Assembly: GCA_051650965.1 (NCBI GenBank)
Contig: JBOFRL010000078.1
Coordinates: forward strand, 36,196-100,195
Reading direction: 5' to 3'
DNA: 64,000 bases
DNA from: Enterovibrio sp051650965
Lineage (GTDB): Bacteria > Pseudomonadota > Gammaproteobacteria > Enterobacterales > Vibrionaceae
This document shows, piece after piece, positions 26,265 to 36,071 of this stretch. The stretch's first letter is position 1, and every line of letters begins with the position of its first letter. Both the position numbers and the translations under genes were made by a program. A model generated the notes under the pieces. The model was not told the DNA's origin. It was given only the letters and a program-made list of their open reading frames with translations, and ran no database searches.

Positions 26265-27884
26265 ATGCGTGCTGTTAGCCGTCTACTTGTTACCACATTG
26301 TCTCTCTTTTTTTTAGCTGGATGCAAAGAGCATTTCGCTGATTATTCCATTAAAGATCAAGGGTTTATTTATTGTGGTGGACAGCCGCCGGAAAACTTTG
26401 ATCCCCAACAAGCGAGCGGCGGCTTATTGCTCGATTCATTATCAAGCCAGCTGTTTGACCGCTTAGTCCAGCTCGATGGCACAACCTTTGAGCCTCGCCC
26501 GATGCTCGCCGTCAATTGGCAGGTGAGCCGCGATCAGCGTCAGTACACTTTTCAGCTGCGAAAAAATGTCCACTTTCATAAAAATGAGCTGTTTACACCG
26601 CAATATGCGCTAACAGCGCAAGATGTCGTGTTCAGTTTTTCACGCATCATCGATAAAAAAAAACCGCTTCATGCTGCAGTTGGCGGCAAATTTCCGCTGT
26701 TTGACAGCCTCAATTTTGCAGCGCTGGTCGAGCGAGTCGAGGCCGTCACGCCACATACAGTGCGCTTTACGCTCACCCAACCTAACGCTTCTTTTTTATC
26801 CATTTTGGCCAGCCAATTTGCGGTGATCCACTCGGCTGAATACGCGCAATTTTTGCAGCAAACGGGGCAGCTTGAAAAATTTAGTACCCACCCGCTTGGC
26901 ACTGGCGCTTATCAGCTTGAAAAATATCAGCCGAATCAATTTATTAAGCTCATGCGCAACCGCCACCACTGGAATGGTCAAGCCAAAATGATGCACGTTA
27001 CCTACGACATCAGCAAAAATGGCGTCGGCGATCTGGCCAAACTGTTTACCGGCGAATGTGATGTGCTCACCTCTCCTAAACAGAGCCAATTTACGGCGAT
27101 AAAACACGGCCTGCAAGCAACGCTGCACAGCAAGCCTGGCATGAATCTCGTCTATTTAGCGCTCAACACGCAGACGGCAAAACTTGCCAACCCGCAAGTT
27201 CGCCAAGCCATCAACATGGCTATCAATAAGCAGGCGCTGGTCAATGGCATCTATTATGGGATGGGCACCGCCGCGAGCAGCGTTTTACCACCATTTTCAT
27301 GGGCTTATTCCAGCGGCAACAAAAGCCTCTACAACCCAGACAAAGCGAAAAAACTGCTCGCGAACGCGCAATTTGACCACAGCAAACCGCTGACGCTGCT
27401 CGTCCCGCTCACCGCAAAACCTTATAATCCAAGCCCGCTGAAGATGGCGGAGCTGTTGCAGGTTTCGCTAGCCGCAATCGGGATCAAAGTTGTCATGGAT
27501 GTTGAGGAAAACTTTACGCGCGCCCTAAATAAAATGAAGACTAAACAACATGATATGATTTTAACCGGTTGGATTTCCGACAATGGCGACCCAGACAGCA
27601 TGCTGCGCTCACTTTTATCCTGCTCAGCCATCACACATGGGTATAATATGGCGAACTTTTGCAATGAAAATTTTCAGCAGCTGCTCGACCAAGCCGTTGT
27701 TACAACAAAAGTTTCTGAGCGAAAAAAACTTTATGTCACATTACAACAGATTTTGAACGAAAAGATGCCTATCGTACCGCTTGTGCACAGCGCACAAAAT
27801 CGCGTGATCAGCAACAGTTTGCGCGGCTTAGACTTTACCTCTTTTAGCGATGAAAGCTTTGCCACAGTCATAAGGGGCCAATAA
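26265..27884 (+). CDS. sapA: Peptide/polyamine ABC transporter substrate-binding protein SapA (lipoprotein form)
   Basis: 539 residues from the ATG at 26265. Extracytoplasmic solute-binding protein family 5 (DppA/OppA type). The signal ends in a lipobox FLAGC, Cys20, so it is probably anchored. Family features are GGQPPENFDPQQASGG, YTFQLRKNVHFH, VVFSFSRI and the C-terminal ILTGWISDNGDPDSMLRSLLSC. It is the first gene of sapABCDF, lying downstream of pspF as in E. coli. SapA is linked to antimicrobial peptide resistance in Salmonella and Haemophilus. Confidence 0.93.
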   Translation: MRAVSRLLVTTLSLFFLAGCKEHFADYSIKDQGFIYCGGQPPENFDPQQASGGLLLDSLSSQLFDRLVQLDGTTFEPRPMLAVNWQVSRDQRQYTFQLRKNVHFHKNELFTPQYALTAQDVVFSFSRIIDKKKPLHAAVGGKFPLFDSLNFAALVERVEAVTPHTVRFTLTQPNASFLSILASQFAVIHSAEYAQFLQQTGQLEKFSTHPLGTGAYQLEKYQPNQFIKLMRNRHHWNGQAKMMHVTYDISKNGVGDLAKLFTGECDVLTSPKQSQFTAIKHGLQATLHSKPGMNLVYLALNTQTAKLANPQVRQAINMAINKQALVNGIYYGMGTAASSVLPPFSWAYSSGNKSLYNPDKAKKLLANAQFDHSKPLTLLVPLTAKPYNPSPLKMAELLQVSLAAIGIKVVMDVEENFTRALNKMKTKQHDMILTGWISDNGDPDSMLRSLLSCSAITHGYNMANFCNENFQQLLDQAVVTTKVSERKKLYVTLQQILNEKMPIVPLVHSAQNRVISNSLRGLDFTSFSDESFATVIRGQ

Positions 27885-28849
27885 TGCTTTTGTACTTTTT
27901 GCGCCGCGTTTTTTGGCTGAGCATGACCTTATTGTTTTTAAGCGTCATCACGTTTACCATTTTGCGGATTGACGCGCAGCACACTTATAGCCACGTCCCC
28001 TTTATACGAGGATGGCTGAACTACCTTTTTGCGCTCAGTCAAGGCGACCTTGGCGTAAGCGTGGATGGCGTGCCCATCATTCAAGCGCTGCTGAGCGTTT
28101 TTCCCGCGACGCTCGAGCTGTGCCTTTTTGCTTTTATCATCGCGCTGATCATTGGCGTGCCGCTGGGCACCATCGCCGGCCTTACGCGCGGGCGCTTGAT
28201 AGAAAAGGCAATTTCATCCATCACTTTGGTGATCTCATCCGTGCCGATTTTTTGGCTCGCGATTTTGCTCATTTCGCTGCTGTCGTTTTATTACAACAGT
28301 TTACCGCTATCGTCGCGCTACAACTTGCTCTACGATCTAAACCCGATCACAGGCTTTGCTTTTATTGACGCGATGTTGATAGATGAACCTTGGCGCAGCA
28401 GCGCGCTGCTCGATATCGCCAGCCACCTCATTTTGCCCAGTATCGTGCTCGCGAGCGCGCCAGCCTCAGAGCTTATCAAGCTGCTTCGCGATGCGGTCGC
28501 TGATGTCGTCACGCAAAATTACGTAAAAGCTGCGGCAACGCGCGGTCTTTCCACATGGCAAATTGTGCGTAAACATGTGATAAAAAACGCACTTCCGCCA
28601 ACATTTTCCAAATTTAGCGTACAAATTTCCGCCATGATGACGAGCGCAATTATCACCGAATATATTTTTAACTGGCCGGGGATCGGCTCTTGGCTTTTAA
28701 ATGCATTGTACTTAAAAGATCACGTCGCCATTCAAGGCGGAGTGCTCGCCGTGGGCTGCATGGTCCTGCTCATGAGCCTGCTGTTTGAACTTGCGAGTGC
28801 GATGATGAGCCCGCTGATCAGGAAGGAATGGTATGCTGTTCAACGATGA
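27884..28849 (+). CDS. sapB: Sap ABC transporter permease SapB
   Basis: 321 residues, DppB-type permease with about six membrane helices. The coupling motif AAATRGLSTWQIVRKHVIKNALPP is present, and the N-terminal segment LYFLRRVFWLSMTLLFLSVITF matches the family. The start codon overlaps the sapA stop (TAATG). In E. coli, SapBCDF exports putrescine. Confidence 0.93.
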   Translation: MLLYFLRRVFWLSMTLLFLSVITFTILRIDAQHTYSHVPFIRGWLNYLFALSQGDLGVSVDGVPIIQALLSVFPATLELCLFAFIIALIIGVPLGTIAGLTRGRLIEKAISSITLVISSVPIFWLAILLISLLSFYYNSLPLSSRYNLLYDLNPITGFAFIDAMLIDEPWRSSALLDIASHLILPSIVLASAPASELIKLLRDAVADVVTQNYVKAAATRGLSTWQIVRKHVIKNALPPTFSKFSVQISAMMTSAIITEYIFNWPGIGSWLLNALYLKDHVAIQGGVLAVGCMVLLMSLLFELASAMMSPLIRKEWYAVQR

Positions 28850-29726
28850 TGATGTTTACCAAGAGCAAAGCAACCCGACGCAGTTCGACCGCTTTTGGAA
28901 CGATTTGCGGCAAAATACGCTGGCAATGGCGGCGCTGTGGCTCTTATGCACCTTGTGCTTTGTTACGCTCTTTGCGCCGTGGCTTGCGCCTTATGATCCG
29001 CAGCTGCCCACCACCGAGGCGCTGCTGACGCCCTCTTGGAATAACACCGGCAAGGTGCAATTTTTTTTAGGGACTGACGATCTCAATCGCGACATGCTCT
29101 CGCGCCTTATCGCAGGCACGCGCTTTACGTTTGGCAACGCGCTGCTCGTCACGCTAGGCGCTGGCGCCATTGGCTTTTTGATCGCCATTTTGTCTGGCCT
29201 CAATTTTCGCTTTGTCAGCAACGTGATAGACACGCTGCTGCGCACCGCGCTCGCCATTCCTTCGCTGCTGCTCGCGCTGATCATCATCGCGCTGCTAGGT
29301 CCAGGTGAAAGCAATATGCTGCTCGCGATTTGGCTTGGGCTTATCCCGCGCTTTATTCGCAGCATTTCGGCCGCCATCGCCGAGGAGATGTCCAAAGAGT
29401 ACGTTTTATCGGCACGGCTTGACGGCGCTAACCGCTTTTTTATCCTCTATGACTCGATTTTGCCAAATATTTTAGTGACAATCGTTAACTCTTTTAGTCA
29501 CGCTATCAGTATCGCCATTTTAGATATTGCGGCGCTGGGCTTTTTAGGGCTTGGCGTGCAAGCGCCGCTGCCAGAATGGGGAACCATGCTGGGTGAGTCA
29601 TTAGAGCTTATTTTTATCGCACCTTGGACGGTGACTTTGCCCGGTTTTGCCATCACTCTGAGCGTATTGTGCGTCAATTTGCTTGGTGACGGGATCTGCC
29701 AAGCGCTTAATGCAGGAATAGACTAA
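28833..29726 (+). CDS. sapC: Sap ABC transporter permease SapC
   Basis: 297 residues, DppC-type permease. It starts 17 bases inside sapB. After a short N-terminal region and the first helix come FLGTDDLNRDMLSRLIAGTRFTF, typical of DppC/OppC, and the coupling region ARLDGANRFFILYDSILPNI. Partner of SapB in the membrane. Confidence 0.93.
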   Translation: MLFNDDDVYQEQSNPTQFDRFWNDLRQNTLAMAALWLLCTLCFVTLFAPWLAPYDPQLPTTEALLTPSWNNTGKVQFFLGTDDLNRDMLSRLIAGTRFTFGNALLVTLGAGAIGFLIAILSGLNFRFVSNVIDTLLRTALAIPSLLLALIIIALLGPGESNMLLAIWLGLIPRFIRSISAAIAEEMSKEYVLSARLDGANRFFILYDSILPNILVTIVNSFSHAISIAILDIAALGFLGLGVQAPLPEWGTMLGESLELIFIAPWTVTLPGFAITLSVLCVNLLGDGICQALNAGID

Positions 29727-30733
29727 TGCCACTGCTAGATATCCGCCACTTAACCATTGAAATCGAAACGCCACAAGGGTTAGTCAAAGCGGTCGACCGC
29801 GTGAGTTTAACCATTAATGAAGGGGAAATTCGCGGCCTTGTCGGCGAGTCAGGCTCAGGTAAAAGTTTGATTGCAAAAGCAATTTGCGGCGTGACAAAAA
29901 GCCGCTTTAAAGTGCACGCCGATCGCCTGCGTTTTGGCGATCAAGATCTGCTGGCGCTGCCAGCGCATGAGCGACGCAATATCATTGGCAAAAATATTGC
30001 GATGATTTTTCAAGAGCCAGCCAGCTGCCTTGATCCAAGCAAAGACATCGGCACCTTGCTAGAAGAGTCGATCCCTAGCAGCACGTTCAGTGGCAGCTGG
30101 TGGAGCCGCTTATCGTGGCGCAAAAAGCACGCCATCATGCTACTGCATAAAGTTGGGATCAAAGATCACAAGCAGATCATGGAAAGTTATCCGCACCAAC
30201 TGACTGCCGGTGAATGCCAAAAAATCATGATCGCGATGGCGCTTGCCAACCAGCCGCGGCTTTTGATCGCAGATGAGCCGACTAACGAGCTTGATCCCAT
30301 CACGCGCGCGCAAATATTTCGCCTGCTTAGCCGTGCCAATCAGCTGTCAGATACGGCGATTTTGTTTATCAGCCATGATCTTACCACTGTCACGCAGTGG
30401 GCTGATCGCATCACTGTCATGTACTGCGGGCAGTCGGTCGAGTCTGGCAGCCGCCAGCAGATCTTAGAAGAGCACCACCACCCCTACACGGCCGCGCTGC
30501 TAAAAGCGATGCCCGATTTTAGCCAAGATCTGCCGCATAAAAGCAGGCTGCCGACCCTGCCGGGGGCGATCCCGCCGCTGCAGCACCTGCCGATTGGCTG
30601 TCGCTTAGGGCCGCGCTGCCCGAACGCACAGCGTAAATGCATTGAAAGTCCGCTAACACAAAGTGTCAAAAATCATAAATTTGCCTGCCATTTCCCGCTC
30701 AATATGGAAAATAACGATGACAGCTCTACTTGA
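29726..30733 (+). CDS. sapD: Sap ABC transporter ATPase SapD
   Basis: 335 residues, oligopeptide-type ATPase. Walker A GESGSGKSL, Q-loop IAMIFQEPASCLDP, a signature region SYPHQLTAGECQKIMIAMAL (LTAGE in place of LSGGQ), Walker B LLIADEPTNELDP and switch FISHDLTTV. The C-terminal extension has the cysteine cluster typical of the subfamily (GCRLGPRCPNAQRKC...). Start overlaps the sapC stop. Confidence 0.93.
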   Translation: MPLLDIRHLTIEIETPQGLVKAVDRVSLTINEGEIRGLVGESGSGKSLIAKAICGVTKSRFKVHADRLRFGDQDLLALPAHERRNIIGKNIAMIFQEPASCLDPSKDIGTLLEESIPSSTFSGSWWSRLSWRKKHAIMLLHKVGIKDHKQIMESYPHQLTAGECQKIMIAMALANQPRLLIADEPTNELDPITRAQIFRLLSRANQLSDTAILFISHDLTTVTQWADRITVMYCGQSVESGSRQQILEEHHHPYTAALLKAMPDFSQDLPHKSRLPTLPGAIPPLQHLPIGCRLGPRCPNAQRKCIESPLTQSVKNHKFACHFPLNMENNDDSST

Positions 30734-31502
30734 AGTTAAAAATTTATATAAAACATATTGTTATCGCACAGGATTTTTCAAAAAAGAGCAAGTTGAAGCG
30801 GTCAAGCCGATCTCTTTTTCGCTGAAAGCTGGCGAGACACTTTCGGTGATCGGCACAACCGGCTCTGGCAAATCAACGCTGGCGAGAATGTTGGCCGGCA
30901 TCATAGAGCCAAGCGGCGGCGAGATCCTCGTCAATGGCGAGCTGCTCACCTACAGCGATTACAAAACTCGCTGCAAGCTGATCCGTATCATTTTTCAAGA
31001 CCCAAGTAATTCGCTCAATCCGCGCAATAGTGTCGGGAAAATCCTTGAAACGCCGTTAAAACGCAATACCGACATGAGCGCGTCGGAGCGCGAAAAGCGC
31101 GTTTTTGCCACACTGCGCCAAGTCGGACTGCTGCCCGATCACGCCTATTTTTACCCGCAGATGCTCGCCGCTGGGCAAAAGCAGCGCGTTTCTTTAGCTA
31201 GAGCGTTGATTTTACAGCCAAGTATCATTGTCGCCGATCAAGCGCTGATCGGCCTTGATATGTCAATGCGTTCGCAGATCATCAACCTGCTGCTTGAGTT
31301 GCAAGAGCTGATGGGGCTCTCCTACATCTATGTTTCGCAGCACCTTGGCATCGTCAAACACATTTCCGACAAAGTGATGCTGCTTGATGACGGCGTGCCG
31401 ATTGAATACGGCGACACCCAAACGGTGTTTAACAATCCGCAGCACCAGCTGATGCAGCGCCTCATTGAGAGCCACTTTAGCATGCCAGTGGTTGAAAAAT
31501 AA
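30717..31502 (+). CDS. sapF: Sap ABC transporter ATPase SapF
   Basis: 261 residues from the ATG at 30717, which overlaps sapD by 17 bases; GGAA stands ahead. Walker A GTTGSGKSTLARML, Q-loop RIIFQDPSNSLNPR, signature MLAAGQKQRVSLARAL and degenerate Walker B IIVADQALIGLD, where the usual Glu after Asp is Gln (DQ instead of DE), as in known SapF proteins. It is the last gene of sapABCDF, followed by a terminator. Confidence 0.92.
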   Translation: MTALLEVKNLYKTYCYRTGFFKKEQVEAVKPISFSLKAGETLSVIGTTGSGKSTLARMLAGIIEPSGGEILVNGELLTYSDYKTRCKLIRIIFQDPSNSLNPRNSVGKILETPLKRNTDMSASEREKRVFATLRQVGLLPDHAYFYPQMLAAGQKQRVSLARALILQPSIIVADQALIGLDMSMRSQIINLLLELQELMGLSYIYVSQHLGIVKHISDKVMLLDDGVPIEYGDTQTVFNNPQHQLMQRLIESHFSMPVVEK

Positions 31503-31506
31503 CGAT

Positions 31507-31539
31507 AAAAAAGGCTGCCTCTCTTTTGGCAGCCCTTTT
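31507..31539. terminator. Bidirectional terminator between sapF and pyrF
   Basis: A-run, GGCTGCC-tctctttt-GGCAGCC, then CTTTT. It lies between convergent sapF and pyrF. Confidence 0.85.
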
Positions 31540-31559
31540 CGCAAAAATTTATGCAAGCC

Positions 31560-32255
31560 TTAAAGTAGCGACTGATAAATTTCCTGCAATTTTTTAGCGG
31601 GATCAGCTGCTTGCGTGATCGGCCGCCCGATCACCAAGTGATCTGCGCCTGCCATTTTCGCTTGCGCTGGCGTCATGATCCTGCGCTGATCGCCACTCTC
31701 GTCGCCAAGCGGGCGGATCCCCGGCACAACCAACGAGAAAGCCGCGCCAAGCTCAGCCTTCAAAAATGACGTTTCATGTGACGCGCACACCACGCCGTCT
31801 AGACCGCAATTTTTGGTCAGCTTCGCCAAACGCAGCACATGCTCCTGCGGCGACGCTGTGATCCCAATACCAAGCAGATCTGACTGCTCCATGCTGGTCA
31901 AAACCGTAACCGCAGTTAACAGCGGACGAGCTGCGCCAAATTCGGCGAGCGCTTCTCGCGCGGCCACCAGCATTCTTTCGCCGCCACTGGCATGCACGTT
32001 GACCATCCACACGCCAAGCTCGGCGGCCGCTTGCACAGCCTTAGCGCAAGTGTTTGGAATATCATGAAATTTTAAATCTAAAAATACCGAAAAACCCCGC
32101 GCCTGCAATTCACGCACAACCGTGGGCCCACAATGCGTAAAGAGCTCTTTACCCACTTTCAGGCGGCACAATTTAGGATCAACGCTATCAGCAAACGCTA
32201 ACGCGTCGGCTAAGTTGCAATAATCAAGCGCAACAATGATGGTAGGATCTTGCAT
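31560..32255 (-). CDS. pyrF: Orotidine 5'-phosphate decarboxylase
   Basis: Last step of UMP synthesis. 231 residues. IIVALDYCNLADAL at the start, the catalytic DLKFHDIPNT motif with the Asp-Lys-Asp network, VVPGIRP and VIGRPITQAADPAKK near the end. It follows lapB with a three-base gap, as in E. coli lapAB-pyrF. Confidence 0.97.
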   Translation of the reverse strand: MQDPTIIVALDYCNLADALAFADSVDPKLCRLKVGKELFTHCGPTVVRELQARGFSVFLDLKFHDIPNTCAKAVQAAAELGVWMVNVHASGGERMLVAAREALAEFGAARPLLTAVTVLTSMEQSDLLGIGITASPQEHVLRLAKLTKNCGLDGVVCASHETSFLKAELGAAFSLVVPGIRPLGDESGDQRRIMTPAQAKMAGADHLVIGRPITQAADPAKKLQEIYQSLL

Positions 32256-32258
32256 TTG

Positions 32259-33428
32259 TCACTCTCCGTCTAAGCCTTTGATAGGTTTTACAGCCCCCCA
32301 ATTTTTACATGACGGACACTGCCAATATAAACTGCGGCTGCTAAAGCCGCATTTGCGACAACAATATTGCGGTTTTACTTTAATTTGCGCCTCAACCAGC
32401 TCTTTAAGCATGGTCAAACTGGTTTTAGCGCGCCCCTCTTCAGCCTGCGCGACATGCAGCTCCATCAATTTATGAAAGCCACGCATGGTCGGATTTTTCG
32501 TCAGCTGACGAGAGAGAAAGGTTTGCGCCATTGCTTCATTTTGCGACTGCCAGATAAGATCGGCCATGCGCAGCTCAACCGACGCGCCAGCTCCTTTTTC
32601 CAAGCAGTGCGTCAAAAATGGCTGCAGCTGGCCTTCTTTATTCAATTTTTGATAGCATAATTCTAACGAAGCCAAAACTTCTGGAATGAAATCAGGGTCT
32701 TGCTCTAATACAGCCTCTAAATGATGCGCGGCGCTTTTATAGTCGCCTTTTTTCATATCAAGCTCGGCTAGTGCCAATGAAGCACGTACGCACGACTTAT
32801 CAGCGGCGAGCGCGTTTTTTAAGAGCTGAGCGGCGGCGCTAAAATTTTCCTCTTGAAACGCCACCTTAGCTAATTCACAGTAAAAATGACCGACATCGCC
32901 TTTTAAAGCAGATTTGCCCTGCTTGATCAATTGTTGCGCCACCGCGATCGCTTTTTCCCATTCACGCGTCTGCTGATAAATCGTGACCAGCTGCATCCAT
33001 GCCAACTTTTGATGCTCAGGCTCATCAGTCAATTGAATAAAGATTTTTTCGGCGCGATCTAAAAAACCCGCGGCAATATAATCTTTAGCCAACTGTTGCA
33101 AAGCCAAATTACGCTGTTCAAGGGTTAAGCTTGAACGCGCAATCAGATTTTGGTGAATGCGAATGGCGCGATCGACCTCGCCACGCGAACGAAACAGGTT
33201 GCCGAGCGCAAGGTGAGTATCGATAGTCTCATTATCCACCTGCAGTAATTCAATAAAGATGTCGACAGCCTGATCGGATTTTTCTGACAACAGTAAATTC
33301 AAGCCTGTAACATACTGCATGGAAAGATGGTGAGACTTATCTTCTTGGCGATGGCGAGCATTTCTATCCCCCATATACCAACCATACCCGGCGGCGATGG
33401 GCAACAATAGAAACAGAAGCTCTAGCAT
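32259..33428 (-). CDS. lapB: Lipopolysaccharide assembly protein LapB
   Basis: 389 residues: an N-terminal membrane anchor (LLFLLLPIAAGYGWYMG), about nine TPR repeats, and a C-terminal rubredoxin-like zinc domain with CRKCGF and CPSCKNWG. LapB couples LpxC turnover by FtsH to LPS assembly. Downstream of lapA and upstream of pyrF, matching the E. coli order. Confidence 0.96.
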   Translation of the reverse strand: MLELLFLLLPIAAGYGWYMGDRNARHRQEDKSHHLSMQYVTGLNLLLSEKSDQAVDIFIELLQVDNETIDTHLALGNLFRSRGEVDRAIRIHQNLIARSSLTLEQRNLALQQLAKDYIAAGFLDRAEKIFIQLTDEPEHQKLAWMQLVTIYQQTREWEKAIAVAQQLIKQGKSALKGDVGHFYCELAKVAFQEENFSAAAQLLKNALAADKSCVRASLALAELDMKKGDYKSAAHHLEAVLEQDPDFIPEVLASLELCYQKLNKEGQLQPFLTHCLEKGAGASVELRMADLIWQSQNEAMAQTFLSRQLTKNPTMRGFHKLMELHVAQAEEGRAKTSLTMLKELVEAQIKVKPQYCCRKCGFSSRSLYWQCPSCKNWGAVKPIKGLDGE

Positions 33429-33434
33429 GTATCG

Positions 33435-33719
33435 CTATTCCTTGGGCGCTTCAATGCGCAAGTGGTTTAATTCTTCACGCTGTTTTGTCATTTGATTGCG
33501 CAATAAACTGTTCGCCATTTTTTGCTTGACGTATAAAGCGCCGCAGAAAATCCAGCCAACAATAAATCCGCCCGCAAAAGCTATCCCAAGTAACGATGAA
33601 AGGCGAAACTCACCTTGCGCGGCAAGATAGTTAAAATTAACAATCGCTTGATTTTGTGTACTTAACGCCAGTGCAATCACAAAACAAAATAGCAGTAATA
33701 GAGTGATAATAATTTTCAC
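33435..33719 (-). CDS. lapA: Lipopolysaccharide assembly protein LapA
   Basis: 94 residues with two membrane helices: an N-terminal segment (about 2-20) and FAGGFIVGWIFCGALYV (about 48-65). The sequence between them, VNFNYLAAQGEFRLSSLL, is characteristic. GTG start at 33719 with GGGAG upstream. Six bases ahead of lapB. Confidence 0.93.
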   Translation of the reverse strand: MKIIITLLLLFCFVIALALSTQNQAIVNFNYLAAQGEFRLSSLLGIAFAGGFIVGWIFCGALYVKQKMANSLLRNQMTKQREELNHLRIEAPKE

Positions 33720-33834
33720 AATAGCTCCCTCAAAATGTTAAACATACAACTGGCAACACAATAGCGCATAACTTGCTAAGAGTAGAATGCGATTATGCAG
33801 TAATTTTCTTTTGCAAACCATGCTTTATACACAT

Positions 33835-33872
33835 AAAAAAGCGGCACACCATTGTGGTGCACCGCTTTTTTT
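33835..33872 (-). terminator. Terminator downstream of ihfB
   Basis: Hairpin of GCGG/CCGC and CACC/GGTG with one internal mismatch pair, flanked by A-run and T-run on either side. Just after the ihfB stop on the minus strand. Confidence 0.8.
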
Positions 33873-33885
33873 TAAAAACAAAAAA

Positions 33886-34170
33886 TTACCTACTCGTATT
33901 TACCCGCTCACGTAGCTCTTTACCGGGTTTGAAGTGAGGAACATATTTGCCCTCAAGCTCCACTTTTTCACCGGTCTTAGGATTTCTCCCAGTACGCGGC
34001 GCCCGATAATGCAATGAGAAACTTCCAAAATCTCGGATCTCAATTCTATCGCCAGACTCAAGCGCTTCAGCCATTTTTTCCAAAAGGCCTTTAACAGCAT
34101 CTTCAACTTGTTTGGCAGAAAGGTGTGGATGCCGAGCAGATAACCTTTCTATTAGCTCAGACTTCGTCAT
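33886..34170 (-). CDS. ihfB: Integration host factor subunit beta
   Basis: 94 residues, same as E. coli IhfB and starting MTKSELIERL. DNA-bending HU/IHF fold with FGSFSLHYRAPRTGRNPKTG and VPHFKPGKELRERV. I use the ATG at 34170 because GGAG precedes it by five bases; a GTG six bases upstream is less likely. It follows rpsA, the conserved order. Confidence 0.97.
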   Translation of the reverse strand: MTKSELIERLSARHPHLSAKQVEDAVKGLLEKMAEALESGDRIEIRDFGSFSLHYRAPRTGRNPKTGEKVELEGKYVPHFKPGKELRERVNTSR

Positions 34171-34246
34171 GATCACTCCATTTTTGTATGTTTCTCAATA
34201 GTGTAGCGACTAAACTCACTTAGGTATTTCTCATTTTCAGGTAAAT

Positions 34247-35917
34247 TTACTCAGATTTTGCCGCTTTGAACGCATCAGCCATTGCAGAACCGAATGCTGC
34301 GTCATCTGCTTTGTTCAATGAAGCCATCGCATCTTGCTCTTCTGCTTCGTCTTTAGCGCGAACAGACAGGTTCAATACGCGGTTTTTGCGGTCAACGCCT
34401 GTGTACTTAGCTTCGATTTCATCGCCAACAGAAAGTACAAGAGTCGCATCTTCAACGCGATCACGTGATGCTTCAGAAGCACGCAGGTAACCTTCAACGC
34501 CGCCAGCAAGCTCAACAGTTGCGCCTTTTGCGTCAACAGCGATCACTTTACCTTTAACTATGGCACCTTTTTTCGTATCAGCTAAGTAGTTGTTGAACGG
34601 ATCTTCTTCGATTTGTTTGATACCCAAAGAAATTCTTTCACGCTCAGCGTCAACTTGCAGTACTACTGCAGAGATTTCATCACCTTTTTTGTACTCACGT
34701 ACTGCTTCTTCTCCAGGAACATTCCAAGAGATATCAGACAGATGCACCAAACCATCGATGCCGCCATCAAGACCGATAAAGATCCCAAAGTCAGTGATAG
34801 ATTTGATTTTACCCGTAACGCGATCGCCTTTGTTTTGCATTTCAGCGAATTGTTGCCATGGGTTCATCTTGCATTGTTTTAGACCAAGGCTGATACGACG
34901 ACGCTCTTCATCAATGTCAAGCACCATCACTTCAACTTCATCACCAACACTCACCACTTTTGATGGGTGGATGTTTTTGTTAGTCCAATCCATTTCAGAA
35001 ACGTGAACCAGACCTTCTACACCTTCTTCGATTTCAACGAAGCAGCCGTAGTCAGTTAAGTTAGTTACGCGGCCTTTTAGGCGACGGTTTTCTGGGTGAC
35101 GTTTTGCAATTGCTACCCATGGATCTTCGCCAAGTTGTTTTAGGCCTAGAGATACACGTACGCGGGCACGGTCAAACTTAAGGATTTTAACCAAAATTTC
35201 TTGACCCACTTCCACAACTTCTGAAGGATGCTTAACGCGCTTCCAAGCCATGTCAGTGATGTGTAGCAAGCCATCAACGCCGCCCAAGTCAACAAATGCA
35301 CCGTAGTCAGTAAGGTTTTTAACGATACCTTTAACTTCCGCGCCTTCTTGTAGCGAAGCAAGCAGTTCATCACGCTCTACGCTGCTTTCAGACTCGATAA
35401 CTGCGCGGCGAGAAACCACAACGTTGTTACGTTTTTGGTCAAGCTTGATAACTTTAAATTCCAGCTCTTTGCCTTCAAGATGTAGCGTGTCACGAATTGG
35501 ACGCACATCGATCAGTGAGCCTGGTAAAAACGCACGTACACCGTTTAGTTCAACAGTGAAACCGCCTTTAACCTTACCATTGATAACACCGATAACCGTT
35601 TCAGCTTCTTCGTAGGCTTTTTCAAGCACAACCCAAGCTTCATGGCGCTTCGCTTTTTCACGAGAAAGTTGAGTTTCACCAAAACCGTCCTCGATTGCAT
35701 CCAGTGCCACATCAACTTCATCACCAACAGCAATTTCAAGCTCGCCAATCGCGTTTTTGAATTGCTCTGCTGGAATTGAAGACTCAGACTTTAGGCCTGC
35801 ATCGACTAAAACGTAGCCGTTTTCAATCGCGACAACAGTACCTTTAACGATGGCACCAGGGCGAGTTTCTAGCTCACGTAGAGACTCTTCAAAAAGAGAA
35901 GCAAAAGATTCAGTCAT
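34247..35917 (-). CDS. rpsA: 30S ribosomal protein S1
   Basis: 556 residues with six S1-type OB-fold repeats, e.g. VDGLLHITDMAWKRVKHPSEVV and VEGLVHVSEMDWTNKNIHPSKVV. Binds mRNA on the 30S subunit. Codon use is biased toward preferred codons. The 154-base leader to cmk is where rpsA autoregulation acts in E. coli. Confidence 0.98.
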   Translation of the reverse strand: MTESFASLFEESLRELETRPGAIVKGTVVAIENGYVLVDAGLKSESSIPAEQFKNAIGELEIAVGDEVDVALDAIEDGFGETQLSREKAKRHEAWVVLEKAYEEAETVIGVINGKVKGGFTVELNGVRAFLPGSLIDVRPIRDTLHLEGKELEFKVIKLDQKRNNVVVSRRAVIESESSVERDELLASLQEGAEVKGIVKNLTDYGAFVDLGGVDGLLHITDMAWKRVKHPSEVVEVGQEILVKILKFDRARVRVSLGLKQLGEDPWVAIAKRHPENRRLKGRVTNLTDYGCFVEIEEGVEGLVHVSEMDWTNKNIHPSKVVSVGDEVEVMVLDIDEERRRISLGLKQCKMNPWQQFAEMQNKGDRVTGKIKSITDFGIFIGLDGGIDGLVHLSDISWNVPGEEAVREYKKGDEISAVVLQVDAERERISLGIKQIEEDPFNNYLADTKKGAIVKGKVIAVDAKGATVELAGGVEGYLRASEASRDRVEDATLVLSVGDEIEAKYTGVDRKNRVLNLSVRAKDEAEEQDAMASLNKADDAAFGSAMADAFKAAKSE

Positions 35918-36071
35918 GTTATTTATCTTCAGTTTTAACGGCCACGGGATTCCTTTTCGCGTGGGGTTGACAAAAAAAGCTAACCGACATCCTTGCGGCT
36001 AACGTCGAAGGCACGGCGCAAGCGCACGCCCCTCGAATTCAAAAAAATATTACAACATTTACAATAATGTT

